DNA of 64,000 nucleotides, from contig NZ_CP061171.1 of the NCBI RefSeq assembly GCF_014692875.1, positions 2,976,001 through 3,040,000 of the forward strand, given 5' to 3'. This DNA comes from Pedobacter riviphilus. GTDB taxonomy: Bacteria; Bacteroidota; Bacteroidia; Sphingobacteriales; Sphingobacteriaceae. The notes beneath the pieces were generated by a model. It did no database searches, was not told where the DNA came from, and was given only the letters and a program-made list of their open reading frames with translations. Shown here piece after piece: positions 28,642 to 40,445 of the stretch. The translations under genes and the position numbers were made by a program. Each line of letters begins with the position of its first letter. The first letter of the stretch is position 1.

Positions 28642-29094
28642 TTATAATATTTCTTTCACAATATAATCTTTCCCATTAAACTTAAAACTTTCGCCTGTAG
28701 CTTTTCCAATCAAAAATCGCCCGATTGGCGAAACCTGTGATACTGCGAAGAATTTCTGTCCATCGGTATTTAATTCACCTGCACTGATGCTGATGTAAAA
28801 ATTACCTTCTGAAGTGAGCACTAAACTCCCATTTTTAACCAATCGGTCTGATTCTACATTTTCGATCTGCTGTAAAGCAATTTTCTGTTGGCCTGCTTCG
28901 TACAGTAATTTACTGTTGCGGTCCATCTCCTGCTGCATCATTTCGCGTGTGGTCTCATATTTATCACCCGCACTGCTTTTCGTATCATCGTTTGATGCCT
29001 GTCTGGCCTGCTGGAGCGAATATTCGATATTTTCTATCCTGTTTTGTATAAAAGTTAAGCAAAGCTGGTAAAGTTTAGATTTTAATGCAGACAT
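28642..29094 (-). CDS. GreA/GreB C-terminal-like protein
   Basis: A 150-residue protein with an N-terminal helical region containing AGDKYETTREMMQQEM and a C-terminal FKBP-like part with SPIGRFLIGKATGESF, which matches the GreA/GreB C-terminal domain that docks on RNA polymerase. The N-terminus is a shorter coiled coil than in GreA. It may therefore act at the polymerase secondary channel or simply bind beside it. Some databases carry such proteins under an oxoacyl-ACP synthase name, which the sequence does not support. It is cytoplasmic, in the same orientation as the next small gene. Confidence 0.72.
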   Translation of the reverse strand: MSALKSKLYQLCLTFIQNRIENIEYSLQQARQASNDDTKSSAGDKYETTREMMQQEMDRNSKLLYEAGQQKIALQQIENVESDRLVKNGSLVLTSEGNFYISISAGELNTDGQKFFAVSQVSPIGRFLIGKATGESFKFNGKDYIVKEIL

Positions 29095-29140
29095 ATAATA
29101 ATGGAAAGTATAAAACGGATGTATTAAATTGGAATATAGA

Positions 29141-29485
29141 CTATTTCCTTAAGGCAAAAGCCTGTTTTAAAACAGATTCGATTTTCTTTTTAGGAATATC
29201 TTGAAGGTGGTTGACCAATAAAATTTTCATTCTGGCTCTTTTCTCCTGCAACAAATCTTCGTGTTCAATTTTATTTCCATCAACAAAACCAATGTAAGGC
29301 TGATGGAGTTTTTTGTGCGTCCAAAGATAACAGAACATTTTTCCTTTATGGTAATAAAAAGGCATTCCGTATTTCCAATGCTCGGTGATATCAGCATAGC
29401 CGATTAAAAGCGACCTTAAATATTGAAGGCAACTTTTAATCGGCTCATCTTTTTGGTCAAAATAGTTCTCTAACGGACTTAGCAT
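29141..29485 (-). CDS. DUF1801 family protein
   Basis: A small cytoplasmic protein of 114 residues from the DUF1801 (YdhG-like) family, recognised by EHWKYGMPFYYHKGKMFCYL and the following YIGFVDG. The fold is a small alpha/beta sandwich of unknown role. It shows no catalytic motif. It lies 46 bp upstream of the GreA-like gene on the same strand and may be cotranscribed with it. Confidence 0.8.
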   Translation of the reverse strand: MLSPLENYFDQKDEPIKSCLQYLRSLLIGYADITEHWKYGMPFYYHKGKMFCYLWTHKKLHQPYIGFVDGNKIEHEDLLQEKRARMKILLVNHLQDIPKKKIESVLKQAFALRK

Positions 29486-29507
29486 AATATTAAATAAATA
29501 GAAAAAT

Positions 29508-29603
29508 CGTCATTTCGACCGAAGTGGAGAAATCTTTTAAATTTCATTTCAATATTTGCGTCAAAGATCTCTCCATTCCGCTAAGCTCCAGCCGGGATGA
29601 CGA
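29508..29603. repeat. REP-like intergenic repeat
   Basis: The stretch runs from GTCATTTCGACCGAAGTGGAG near 29508 to GGGATGACGA near 29595. These are the paired ends typical of the palindromic intergenic repeats in this window. It lies between two same-strand genes. Confidence 0.45.
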
Positions 29604-29628
29604 AGACTCAGGACTAAAGACTCAAGGA

Positions 29629-30204
29629 CTACCCCTCTATCCACCTCACCTTTTCTTCCATCGGAGTCCGGTTTGGTGCCCATGGTTTTTCGTTATGATA
29701 GCCCATGTAAAATAAGCCGATGCACTTTTCATTTTCGGCCAGGCTTAAGAAATCGCCTAAATCGTCAATTAAAGGTGGAGAGCTCCAGTAAGCGCCAACT
29801 TGTAAACTTTCGGCAGTTAACGCCATATTTTGAACCGCGCAGGAAACCGCGGCCAACTCTTCCCACTCGGGTATCTTACCACTCACCTGCATATTGATGG
29901 CAATAATACAATCAGCCTGACTCGTCTTTTCTGCAAAACTATCATACTTTTTCTGAAGAAATTGTTGAGGGGAAACCAATGCTTTATATAGTTTACCTAG
30001 CTCCTCTCCTAGTTTAGTCAATCCAGCTTTTCTGATTACGACAAAGCGCCAGGGTTGGGTTAATTTATGTGTTGGGGCATAATTGGCAGTCTCTAAAATC
30101 TGATTGATCACCTCAACCGGAATTTCTTTTTTGATATAGCTAGCAGGAAAAATACTGCGACGTTCTTTTATAACTTTTGAAATGATGTCGTATGTTGTAC
30201 TCAT
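29629..30204 (-). CDS. nitroreductase family protein
   Basis: An FMN-dependent nitroreductase of 191 residues (YdjA-like branch, shorter than NfsB). The N-terminal RRSIFPASY and APTHKLTQPWRFVVI form the FMN-binding part. AVSCAVQNMALTAESLQVGAYWSS is the family central helix, and LFYMGYHNEKP closes the fold. I use ATG 30204 because the upstream in-frame extension to 30258 (with SLLPSSVSLLP) has no match to the family. It likely reduces quinones or nitroaromatics with NAD(P)H in the cytoplasm. Confidence 0.88.
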   Translation of the reverse strand: MSTTYDIISKVIKERRSIFPASYIKKEIPVEVINQILETANYAPTHKLTQPWRFVVIRKAGLTKLGEELGKLYKALVSPQQFLQKKYDSFAEKTSQADCIIAINMQVSGKIPEWEELAAVSCAVQNMALTAESLQVGAYWSSPPLIDDLGDFLSLAENEKCIGLFYMGYHNEKPWAPNRTPMEEKVRWIEG

Positions 30205-30325
30205 TTGGCAAATATAAGGTAAAAGGCTTACGGAAGAAGGTAGAAGGCTAAAAGCCAATAAAGATTTGACGCTATGCTAACTGAAAATAAGATATAAGGC
30301 AGGAAGATGGAGGGTTTGAAAGCTG

Positions 30326-30886
30326 TTAACTGCCAACTGACAACTGTTTCCTGATCTGTTTAACTTTCGCGAAAAAGGCAATGCTTTCTTTATCCACCAG
30401 GAAATCCATGGTCTGCAGCAGCTCTTCCTTAATCCAACTGTGTTTGACATTTAAATTGGCCAAAATGTTTAAGCAATGTGACTTTACAGCTACAGGAATC
30501 TTTTCATCAATTAACCAGGCAAAAACAACCGCTACCAAATGATCGGTATCATAATCGGCAAGAATCTTCTTAATTTCTATTGAGGCGTTTTTCTTGGTCA
30601 TAAGGGCCATAATTTTCACATAATGCCTCAATGCCGATAAATTGTTTTGTTGCGGAAATTTCTCTAAAAAATAAAATACGTAAGGCAGAAATCTTTGCTG
30701 GTGGTTAGTAAATACATTTTCCAAAATCCATGCGGACCTGAAACCGATCTGTTCGTCATGATAAAAACTTAAATCGATCAGATCTTTTACCGAAAATGTG
30801 TCTTCTGAGGCAATTGCGGCTAATTTTTCTACTTTGCTTTTCTGAAGGGTTGTTTTTATGGTTTCGAGCAAGGTATGATTTGGCAT
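30326..30886 (-). CDS. hypothetical all-helical protein, HEAT-like
   Basis: A 186-residue protein that was not recognised as a named family. It is predicted wholly helical, with pairs of helices such as DLIDLSFYHDEQIGFRSAW and HLVAVVFAWLIDEKIPVAV that look like HEAT or armadillo repeats. It is cytoplasmic and has no signal peptide. Homology to DNA alkylation repair-like HEAT proteins is possible but unproved. No partner gene lies next to it. Confidence 0.6.
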   Translation of the reverse strand: MPNHTLLETIKTTLQKSKVEKLAAIASEDTFSVKDLIDLSFYHDEQIGFRSAWILENVFTNHQQRFLPYVFYFLEKFPQQNNLSALRHYVKIMALMTKKNASIEIKKILADYDTDHLVAVVFAWLIDEKIPVAVKSHCLNILANLNVKHSWIKEELLQTMDFLVDKESIAFFAKVKQIRKQLSVGS

Positions 30887-32946
<2,060 letters not shown>

Positions 32947-32968
32947 TTACACTTAAAATATTTGTTTT

Positions 32969-33001
32969 AAAGCCACATGCATACCATGTGGCTTTTCTTT
33001 T
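32969..33001 (+). terminator. terminator after the ABC-F gene
   Basis: A perfect 11-bp stem (32969-32979 with 32985-32995) with a 5-nt loop leads into a T-rich tail. Confidence 0.82.
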
Positions 33002-33112
33002 ATAAAAAAATCAGCACAGCTGTAGCGTTTTCGTTCCGTTAATCGTTTTACAAGAAAAAAGCGTTAATGGCCATTAACCAATTTTGTTTAAAAATTGATT
33101 TAAAACATTAAA

Positions 33113-33808
33113 ATGAAAACGGATTTGAAAAATTTTAGCACTACAACAAAAATTATACTCTCTCTCCTTGCTATAACTTTAACCATAACTGCCTGCAAAA
33201 AGGATTTTAACAACGATCCGATAGAAGCTGCCGGTATTGGCTTTGTTCATGCATCGCCAGGAACAGCTGCTCTTGATTTTATATTGGATAACCAAAAAAT
33301 AAACAGCTTTACTTACACTAAAGATTTGGGTTATTATGCAGCTTATCCTGGAACAAGATTGGTAGGCGTTGCTAAAAAAGATTCTTTAAAATACTTAACA
33401 AATGCTACAGCTACATTAAAATCGGGATTCTTTTATTCGGTTTTCGTGGTAGATACTTTAAAATCTACAAAACTTTTGATCCTTGAAGATGATTTAAAAG
33501 CACCTGAAACTGATAAAGCTAAAGTTCGTTTTGTAAACTTAAGTCCGGGTTCTGCTCCGTTTGATTTAGCAATTGCAGGTACAGATGCACCTTTATTTAC
33601 TGCTAAAGCATTTAAAGAGTTTACCACTTTTAGCAATATTGCACCAAATGACAGCTATACTTTCCAACTAAAACAAGGCGGAGCGGTTAAGGTTAGCTTA
33701 CCAGCCGTTAAAATCGAAAAAGGCAAAATTTATACCATCTGGGCTAAAGGTTTATCGAGCAAAACCGATAGTACAGGCCTTGGTTTATCAGTGATGACAA
33801 ACAAATAA
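33113..33808 (+). CDS. DUF4397 lipoprotein
   Basis: A 231-residue lipoprotein (lipobox ending Cys28, TITAC) with a DUF4397 domain, seen in FVHASPGTAALDFILDN and repeated as VRFVNLSPGSAPFDLAI. The two halves look like a pair of Ig-like beta modules. The family is common in Bacteroidota, and its role is unknown, perhaps carbohydrate or surface binding. It stands alone between two terminators. Confidence 0.85.
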   Translation: MKTDLKNFSTTTKIILSLLAITLTITACKKDFNNDPIEAAGIGFVHASPGTAALDFILDNQKINSFTYTKDLGYYAAYPGTRLVGVAKKDSLKYLTNATATLKSGFFYSVFVVDTLKSTKLLILEDDLKAPETDKAKVRFVNLSPGSAPFDLAIAGTDAPLFTAKAFKEFTTFSNIAPNDSYTFQLKQGGAVKVSLPAVKIEKGKIYTIWAKGLSSKTDSTGLGLSVMTNK

Positions 33809-33842
33809 AAATATTTCACCCTACCTGTGAAAACGAAAATTG

Positions 33843-33875
33843 ACATCACCCAAAAATTGGGTGGTGTTATTTTTC
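33843..33875 (+). terminator. terminator of the DUF4397 gene
   Basis: An 11-bp stem with one G-T pair (33843-33853 with 33857-33867) and a 3-nt loop is followed by ATTTTTC. Confidence 0.75.
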
Positions 33876-33930
33876 TTAAATTTACAATAATTAATCATGA
33901 TAAACCTTTAATAAATAGTCCTTTACAAGG

Positions 33931-34515
33931 GTGATAAAAAAAATACTCAGTTTTGAGGAAATTTTAAAAGGCTGTGTAAAAAACGACAATAGCTGTAAAG
34001 AAATGATGTATAAATCATTTTATGGCTATTTAATGGGCATAATTTTAAGATATACAAAGAATCCTTCGGATAGTGAAGAGCTTGTAAATGACAGTTTTAT
34101 CAAGATTTTTAAACATGTTGGTGGCTTCAAAGCGCCGAAAAATCCGGAAGAATTACAACGATCGTTTAAAGGTTGGATTGCCCAGATTGCTTCGCGGACG
34201 GCGATAGATAAGATCCGGAGTTCTAAGGTTCAGTTTTATGTTGATGATTTAGCAGAAAGTGAACATCCTGTTACGCAGGTTTCGATTGCTTCGGAGCTAC
34301 ACGTTAATGATATTTTGAATTTACTAAATCACTTACCAGATACGCAGAGACTGGTATTTAACTTATATGAAATTGAGGGCTTTGCCCACGATGAAATTTC
34401 GAAGATGTTAAACATTCCGGAAAGTTCCAGTCGTGTTTACCTCACACGTTCTAAAAATAAGTTACGTACCCTTTACCTAAATACCATGGTTAATTCATAC
34501 GAAAAAAATGGATAA
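33931..34515 (+). CDS. ECF-type RNA polymerase sigma factor
   Basis: A 194-residue extracytoplasmic-function sigma factor. The region-2 segment SEELVNDSFIKIF binds the -10 element. RTAIDKIRSSK ends region 2, and region 4 is LPDTQRLVFNLYEIEGFAHDEISKMLNIPESSSRVYLTRSK. The start is GTG at 33931. The stop overlaps the ATG of the next gene by 8 nt, so translation is probably coupled. The partner is a membrane-anchored protein with a barrel-like C-terminus rather than a standard FecR or anti-sigma protein. Confidence 0.92.
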   Translation: MIKKILSFEEILKGCVKNDNSCKEMMYKSFYGYLMGIILRYTKNPSDSEELVNDSFIKIFKHVGGFKAPKNPEELQRSFKGWIAQIASRTAIDKIRSSKVQFYVDDLAESEHPVTQVSIASELHVNDILNLLNHLPDTQRLVFNLYEIEGFAHDEISKMLNIPESSSRVYLTRSKNKLRTLYLNTMVNSYEKNG

Positions 34516-35742
34516 GGAATTAATTGAGCATATTACCGCGCAACTCCAAAACCATGAGGAAACATACCCTGATGGTGCCTGGGAGCGCTTTTCGGAGAAA
34601 AAAAATAAGAAAAGAGGCATTACATACTGGCCTTTATGGGCTGCTGCTGCCTTAATTTTCATCTTCGGAGCTGTATTTTTTGCACAAAACAATATAGATC
34701 AGAAAAAGATGTTACAATAGCTAAATCTAAAGCAGACCATAATCCTGCTCATGGAAATACAGATATCTTAATTTCGCCGAAAAATATTAAACCACCATTA
34801 AACAATAATGTTAACAACCATACAGCAGCTGTAACTAATTTAGTTGGTAATCACCCTACCAAGACTACAGAAAATTTAAAACCAATATTGGAACAACAGC
34901 ATGGCTATGGATCTATCAATACATCAGAAGAATTAGAATTAAATCCTATTAATAACAATTTATTAGATAATAAACTTTCTGGTATAAATCTTTCAAATTT
35001 AAAATCAAAAGAATTTAATATTTTAACAGAAAAGAAAAAGCCTCAACCCAGCCCACAAACAAATTTTGAAAAGTTGCTTGCTCATGATAGTTATGCAAAC
35101 CAACAAAAACCTGCCAATAAGGCAAGTGGGAGCTCTAAATGGCAACCTGACGTATACATTGCCCCTGCTATGGGTAACGACAATAAGGTAACCATGAATT
35201 ATGGATTTTCTTTGTCGTACGCCATTGCCAATAAATTATCAATAAGTTCTGGCGTATCATATGCTTCTATTAGTACAACAGAATCGTTAGATGCCTCTGC
35301 ACCACAAACCTTATCGGGCAAAAACCTAGCTTCAGTTGATGCTAAAGTGCGTGGAATTAATGTTCCTTTAGAATTAAAGTACAATATAAGTGATAAACTT
35401 TATACCAATATTGGGGTATCTGCACTTGCTGTTTTAAATAATTCGCAGCAAAACAGCTATATCGTAAACCAGGTTCAAAGCTTTTCTTCTCCGGCGATAA
35501 ACGGTTATGCAGATTCTAAAACCATGATCGTGAAAGAAAAAACTGTTGAGCCGCAACCCGAAGCTACTATAGATCCTGATAAATATATCGGATTCTACAA
35601 TTTCTCTTTGGGTTATAAGCAAAAAATATCCAAAAAGAATAATATCGCTATTGAGCCCTTTTTAAGGCTGCCCATGAAAACTTTTTCTAAAGAAAACCTT
35701 AACCTCACCAATGGTGGACTGCGATTGAAAATCGATTTTTAA
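34508..35742 (+). pseudogene. TM-anchored protein with barrel-like C-terminus, single-base frameshift
   Basis: The two frames together give 411 residues. The first (34508-34720) has about 35 charged residues and one membrane segment (YWPLWAAAALIFIFGAVFF). The second continues DVTIAKSKADHN and runs through a low-complexity Asn/Lys linker to a C-terminal domain (from about residue 260, WQPDVYIAPAMG to LRLKIDF) like Bacteroidota outer-membrane barrel proteins. Adding one A to the run 34703-34707 joins them. It overlaps the ECF sigma gene by 8 nt. By position it would be its anti-sigma partner: cytoplasmic N-terminus for the sigma factor, periplasmic C-terminus for the signal. No zinc-binding anti-sigma motif is visible. 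Confidence 0.72.
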
Positions 35743-35782
35743 AAAAACTAAGATATTTAGTATATTTGGTTAAATACCTCAT

Positions 35783-36412
35783 ATGAAAAATATCAAGCCA
35801 TACCCTACCGAAGAGGAGTTACCTCCTATTAAAACGCTTAATGAGGTCGATTTTTCTGCTACATACAGTTATGCAGATTATATGCGCTTCGAATTTGAGG
35901 AACGCTTAGAAATCATTAAAGGACACTTATTCAAAATGAGTCCTGTCCCTTCTCGAATTCATCAAGGAATTTCAGCCAACATTTTTGTCCCTATATACAA
36001 TATACTCAAAGGGAAACCATGTCGTGTCTATTCTGCTCCTTTTGATGTACGTTTGGCCAAGAAAAGTGTAAATGATAAAGAAGTTTTCACCGTAGTGCAG
36101 CCTGATATCGTGGTAGTTTGCGATCCGGCTAAATTAGATAACCGTGGCTGTATTGGTGCCCCGGATATTGTTATCGAAATTTTATCACCTGGCAATAATA
36201 AAAAGGAACTGATTAACAAATATGAAGTCTACGAAGAAGCAGGTGTTAAAGAATACTGGATTATAAGTCCTTCTCACAAAACATTTTTCAGGTATATCCT
36301 TGATAATAATGGCAAGTTCCAGCCTACCAAACTGCTCACTGAGGGCGAAGAGGTAACTACCAAGATTATACCTGGCTTTAAACTTGTTTTAGAAGAGGTT
36401 TTTCAAGATTAG
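35783..36412 (+). CDS. Uma2 (DUF820) family putative endonuclease
   Basis: A 209-residue protein of the Uma2 family with a PD-(D/E)XK nuclease fold. QPDIVVVCD gives the acidic residue, and PDIVIEILSPGN with the following KKELINKYEVYEEAGVKEYWII gives the Glu-x-Lys part and helix. The family is widespread in cyanobacteria and Bacteroidota, and its DNA target is unknown. It is transcribed alone. It has no toxin-antitoxin partner. Confidence 0.85.
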   Translation: MKNIKPYPTEEELPPIKTLNEVDFSATYSYADYMRFEFEERLEIIKGHLFKMSPVPSRIHQGISANIFVPIYNILKGKPCRVYSAPFDVRLAKKSVNDKEVFTVVQPDIVVVCDPAKLDNRGCIGAPDIVIEILSPGNNKKELINKYEVYEEAGVKEYWIISPSHKTFFRYILDNNGKFQPTKLLTEGEEVTTKIIPGFKLVLEEVFQD

Positions 36413-36494
36413 ACCTGGATATCAACAAAAGAAGTCAAGTTTAAAGGGCAATATGCTATTAAACTTGACTACTTTAAAATCGATTATCTATAAT

Positions 36495-37001
36495 TTAGTG
36501 ACCTGAATGACCATCAGCTCCGTGAGCATGACCATGAGCCAATTCATCTTGAGTAGCTTCACGTACATTTAAAATCACACCGTTAAACACTAAATTTTTA
36601 CCCGCCATTGGGTGGTTTAAATCTACTGAGATAGTTTCGTCGTGAACAGCAGTAACACCTGCTCTAAACTGGTTACCATTGTTATCTTGCAATGGAATAA
36701 CATCACCAACATTTGGTAATTCGCCACCAGCTTCAGTAAACATGGTTTTTGGAAGGTCGGCAAAAGCCCCTGGATCGATATCGCCATAACCATCTGCAGC
36801 AGATAGCTCGAAGGCATATTCATCACCAGTCTTTAAACCAGTTAAATGTTCTTCAAATTTAGGCAACATCATGCCAACGCCATATAAAAATACTAAAGGA
36901 TTTTGTTCGTCAGCTTTTTCTACAAAAACTTGTTGTCCTTCTTCGTTAGTAGTATGCAATTCGTAAGTTAACGCTACTACAGAGTTTGGTGAAATATTCA
37001 T
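36495..37001 (-). CDS. FKBP-type peptidyl-prolyl isomerase, SlyD-like
   Basis: A 168-residue SlyD-type FKBP: the FKBP fold (VALTYELHT, GLKTGDEYAFELS, then the insert-in-flap domain around DLPKTMF) and MAGKNLVFNGVILNVREAT, ending in a His-rich tail (HGHAHGADGHSGH) that binds nickel or other metals in SlyD. It catalyses prolyl cis-trans isomerisation and chaperones folding in the cytoplasm. It lies 10 bp after the DUF255 gene on the same strand, so the pair is an operon. Confidence 0.9.
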   Translation of the reverse strand: MNISPNSVVALTYELHTTNEEGQQVFVEKADEQNPLVFLYGVGMMLPKFEEHLTGLKTGDEYAFELSAADGYGDIDPGAFADLPKTMFTEAGGELPNVGDVIPLQDNNGNQFRAGVTAVHDETISVDLNHPMAGKNLVFNGVILNVREATQDELAHGHAHGADGHSGH

Positions 37002-37011
37002 TTAAATTAAT

Positions 37012-39021
37012 TTATTGTAAATACTCTAATGCGTCCTCAACAGTGTTAACCGGCAACTGGCATACTTTATTTCGGCAAATATAAACTTTTGTTTCATTGC
37101 TTTGCTTACCTTTTAACAGCGGCAAGTTACTTTTTGTTCCGCCCAATGTAATTTTGTTCGGAATATAATGTCCGCTTAATGCTAATTTAATACGATCGGT
37201 TTCTAAACCAGTAATAGCGATTTCGTTTATGCCATAAATTTCGTTTAACAATTGAATGGCCCAGTTTGAATAAGCAGAACCGTAACTTTTAATCTTCGAA
37301 TAAACCGCAGCAAGCATTTCTGAAGCTTTTTCGGTATATTCTTCTACATCAAAAAGCAAACCCAGTTTTTTTAAATTCTGCGCCATGGTAGAGTTTGAAG
37401 CTGGAATAACATTATCCATTACTTCATGTTTACGGGCAATTAAATCTTCGCTTTCTGCAGAGGTATAAAAAAACATTGGCGAATCTGTATCCGTAAAATT
37501 AGCGATAACATAATCGGTCAATGATTTTGCCTCTTCTAACCATTTTTCATCAAAATCAGCTTCGTACAAGGCAATCAGTGCTTCAATAAAAAAGGCATAA
37601 TCATCTAAAAAGCCTGTAATAGAAGCCTTTCCGTTTTTATAATTGCGATATAAGCCTCCATTTTCTGGTTTTAAGTGGTTTAAAATAAAATTGGCCGCAG
37701 TTGAGGCTTTTTCGTAATATGATTGATGATTTAATACTTCTGCTGCATCTGCCAAAGCTTTAATCATCATACCATTCCAGGCAGTTAAACATTTATCATC
37801 CAAACCTGGCCTGATTCTTTTGCTACGGGCTGCCAATAATTTTTCTTTAGCTAAGTTTACCTTATCATAAAGCACCTCTGCTGTAATGTTAAATTTAGCA
37901 AGTAAATCGTCATCGCTGATCGTTTTACGTAGGATATTCATTTGTTCTTCTTCCCAGTTACCTTCTTCGGTAATGTTGTAATAAGCACCAATAAATTGAG
38001 CATCTTCTCCCAAAACCTGGTCGAATTCTGCTTTATCCCAGATGTAAAATTTGCCCTCTACCCCCTCGCTATCTGCATCAAGTGCCGAATAAAACAATCC
38101 ATCTGCTGAAGTCATCTCATCAGAAACCCAATTTATGGTTTCTACAACCGTCTGTTTAAAAGAATCGAACTTGGTACATTGATAAGCTTCTGCATATAAA
38201 CTGATCAATTGTGCATTATCGTAAAGCATCTTTTCGAAATGTGGCACATGCCATTTATCATCAACAGAATAACGGGCAAAGCCGCCCCCAATCTGATCGT
38301 AAATACCGCCTCTGCTCATTTCTTCGAGCGTATGGCAAACAGCTGTAAAAACAGATTCATCGTCTTTTAAAAAGCCATAACGTAATAAAAAGACCCAATT
38401 ATTTGGTAAAGGAAATTTTGGTGCACGGTTATAACCTCCGTAACCAATATCGAAATGGCGTTTCCATGGATCTATAATTTCAGTTAAATGTTCAGGAGTA
38501 TACGCTTCTGCAGTAACTGCAGGGATTATCTTTTCGCTGTCTTTAATGCCCGAGGTTAACCGCTCAGCATATTGGATAGCCTTATCGGGTTCATTTGCCC
38601 AAAGTGCAGCAACATTTTCGAGAATATTGATCCAATCGTTTTTCCTAAAATAGGTTCCGCCATAAATTGGACGCTGATCGGGCAAGCAGATACAGTTTAA
38701 AGGCCAGCCTCCACTACCTGTCATGAGCTGGATGGCATACATATAAATCTGATCAATATCAGGCCGCTCCTCACGGTCAACCTTAATGCAGATAAAATGA
38801 CGGTTCATCACTTCAGCTACTTCATGGTTCTCGAAACTTTCGCGTTCCATTACATGGCACCAATGGCAGGCCGAATAGCCAATGCTCACCAATATGAGTT
38901 TATTTTCCGTTTTTGCCTTTTCTAACGCTTCTGCGCCCCATTCGTACCAATCAACAGGATTATGAGCATGTTGCAACAAATATGGTGAAGAAGCGTGGAT
39001 TAGGTTATTGGTATCAGACAT
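37012..39021 (-). CDS. DUF255 (YyaL/Spata20-like) thioredoxin-fold protein
   Basis: A 669-residue cytoplasmic protein of the YyaL family, homologous to human SPATA20. The N-terminal domain has the thioredoxin fold, with [10 protein letters not shown] and the redox-like SACHWCHVM site. The rest is an (alpha/alpha)6 toroid like N-acylglucosamine 2-epimerases, with [17 protein letters not shown] and [12 protein letters not shown]. The biochemical activity of the family is unsettled. The SlyD-like gene starts 10 bp downstream. Confidence 0.92.
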   Translation of the reverse strand: MSDTNNLIHASSPYLLQHAHNPVDWYEWGAEALEKAKTENKLILVSIGYSACHWCHVMERESFENHEVAEVMNRHFICIKVDREERPDIDQIYMYAIQLMTGSGGWPLNCICLPDQRPIYGGTYFRKNDWINILENVAALWANEPDKAIQYAERLTSGIKDSEKIIPAVTAEAYTPEHLTEIIDPWKRHFDIGYGGYNRAPKFPLPNNWVFLLRYGFLKDDESVFTAVCHTLEEMSRGGIYDQIGGGFARYSVDDKWHVPHFEKMLYDNAQLISLYAEAYQCTKFDSFKQTVVETINWVSDEMTSADGLFYSALDADSEGVEGKFYIWDKAEFDQVLGEDAQFIGAYYNITEEGNWEEEQMNILRKTISDDDLLAKFNITAEVLYDKVNLAKEKLLAARSKRIRPGLDDKCLTAWNGMMIKALADAAEVLNHQSYYEKASTAANFILNHLKPENGGLYRNYKNGKASITGFLDDYAFFIEALIALYEADFDEKWLEEAKSLTDYVIANFTDTDSPMFFYTSAESEDLIARKHEVMDNVIPASNSTMAQNLKKLGLLFDVEEYTEKASEMLAAVYSKIKSYGSAYSNWAIQLLNEIYGINEIAITGLETDRIKLALSGHYIPNKITLGGTKSNLPLLKGKQSNETKVYICRNKVCQLPVNTVEDALEYLQ

Positions 39022-39152
39022 AGATGCTAATGTAAAATGTAAGCGGGAAAGAGGAATTTTAATTTGAGGTGTAAATCTATTAATAATCTACAAACCTGTT
39101 TCTATTTAGTTTTTGTTTTTATACTTTAGTTGGAAATCTAGGCTTACAACAA

Positions 39153-40250
39153 ATGAAAATCACCCATACCGAAATATACCGCTTTAGCATACCAATGGAA
39201 CCTTTTGTGATTGCAACCGGAACCATGCATTTTGCCCAGAATGTATTAGTTAGGATTTATACCGATACAGGTATTCACGGCATTGGAGAATGTTCTGCTT
39301 TCCCGATGATTGTAGGTGAGACACAGGAAACCTGTATTGCGATGGCTAAAGACTTCGCTGCCATTTTAAAGGGTAAAGATCCTTTAGAAATTCCAGAGCG
39401 AATGAATGATTTATTGGGTTATGCCGATCATAACAATACTATTAAAAGCGCTTTTGACATGGCATTATTTGATATTGCGGCCAAAAATGCAAAATTACCA
39501 CTGTATAAATTTCTTGGCGGAACCAAACGCACCATAGAAACTGATATGACCATTGGTATCGACACACCAGAGGGAATGGCTGCTACAGCGTTGAAATATA
39601 AAAGCCAGGGTTGCCGTATTCTAAAGATTAAGCTGGGCAAAAATGTGCATGATGATATAGAAAGGGTAAAACATATCCGCGAGGCAGTAGGTGAAGATTT
39701 GATTTTACGCCTGGATGCCAATCAGGGCTGGAGTTTTGATGATGCTTTATTTGCTTTAGGCGAGTTAGAAAAATACGATATTGAGTTTTGTGAGCAACCT
39801 ATGCGCACCTGGTATGATGATCAATTACCAGAGCTGAATGTAAATTCGCCGATTAAACTAATGGCCGACGAGAGTTGTTACAATCACCACGATGCCCGGA
39901 AACTGATCAATAGCCAGTCTACAACCTATTTAAACATTAAATTTTCAAAATCCGGAGGCATTTTAGAAGCACAAAAAATCCATGAGGAAGCCTTACAACG
40001 GGGCGTAAAATGTATGATTGGAAGCATGCTCGAAACCAGGATTGCCTTAAGTGCGAATCTCCATTTTGCTTATGCCAGTCCGAATGTTGAATTCTTCGAC
40101 CTCGATACGGCTTTATTGGGGCATTTGGTAGATCCGGCTGTTGGCGGTCTCACTTATAATGGTTACTTTCTTGATGTTCCGGAAGAAATCGGTATCGGCG
40201 CTGAAGCAGATGAATTTTTCTTAGCGGAATGCGAAAGTTGGACGGTTTAG
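39153..40250 (+). CDS. dipeptide epimerase, enolase superfamily
   Basis: A 365-residue L-Ala-D/L-Glu epimerase, which turns over the dipeptide freed from peptidoglycan stem peptides. The barrel carries the two base lysines, Lys160 in LKIKLG and Lys263 in NIKFSK, and the metal ligands Asp188 (LDAN), Glu214 (CEQP) and Asp239 (ADES). The N-terminal capping domain is complete. There is no signal peptide, so action is cytoplasmic. A cell-wall recycling role fits the nearby muramidase gene on the opposite strand. Confidence 0.88.
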   Translation: MKITHTEIYRFSIPMEPFVIATGTMHFAQNVLVRIYTDTGIHGIGECSAFPMIVGETQETCIAMAKDFAAILKGKDPLEIPERMNDLLGYADHNNTIKSAFDMALFDIAAKNAKLPLYKFLGGTKRTIETDMTIGIDTPEGMAATALKYKSQGCRILKIKLGKNVHDDIERVKHIREAVGEDLILRLDANQGWSFDDALFALGELEKYDIEFCEQPMRTWYDDQLPELNVNSPIKLMADESCYNHHDARKLINSQSTTYLNIKFSKSGGILEAQKIHEEALQRGVKCMIGSMLETRIALSANLHFAYASPNVEFFDLDTALLGHLVDPAVGGLTYNGYFLDVPEEIGIGAEADEFFLAECESWTV

Positions 40251-40445
40251 CTCAGTTGTTTATTGGTTTCCCGCCTGGTGTCTTTAGGAGATTAAATTAT
40301 CCATTAGCTAATCACCGGTTCATTATTGATTAACGACCTATTGAGCCTACTAAACAGATTGCTTCGTCGGCTGAAAAAGCCTTCTTGCAATGACGAAAAC
40401 GGTTATGCATCATGCTTAATGAGCTAATAAACTGTAAACCAACAA

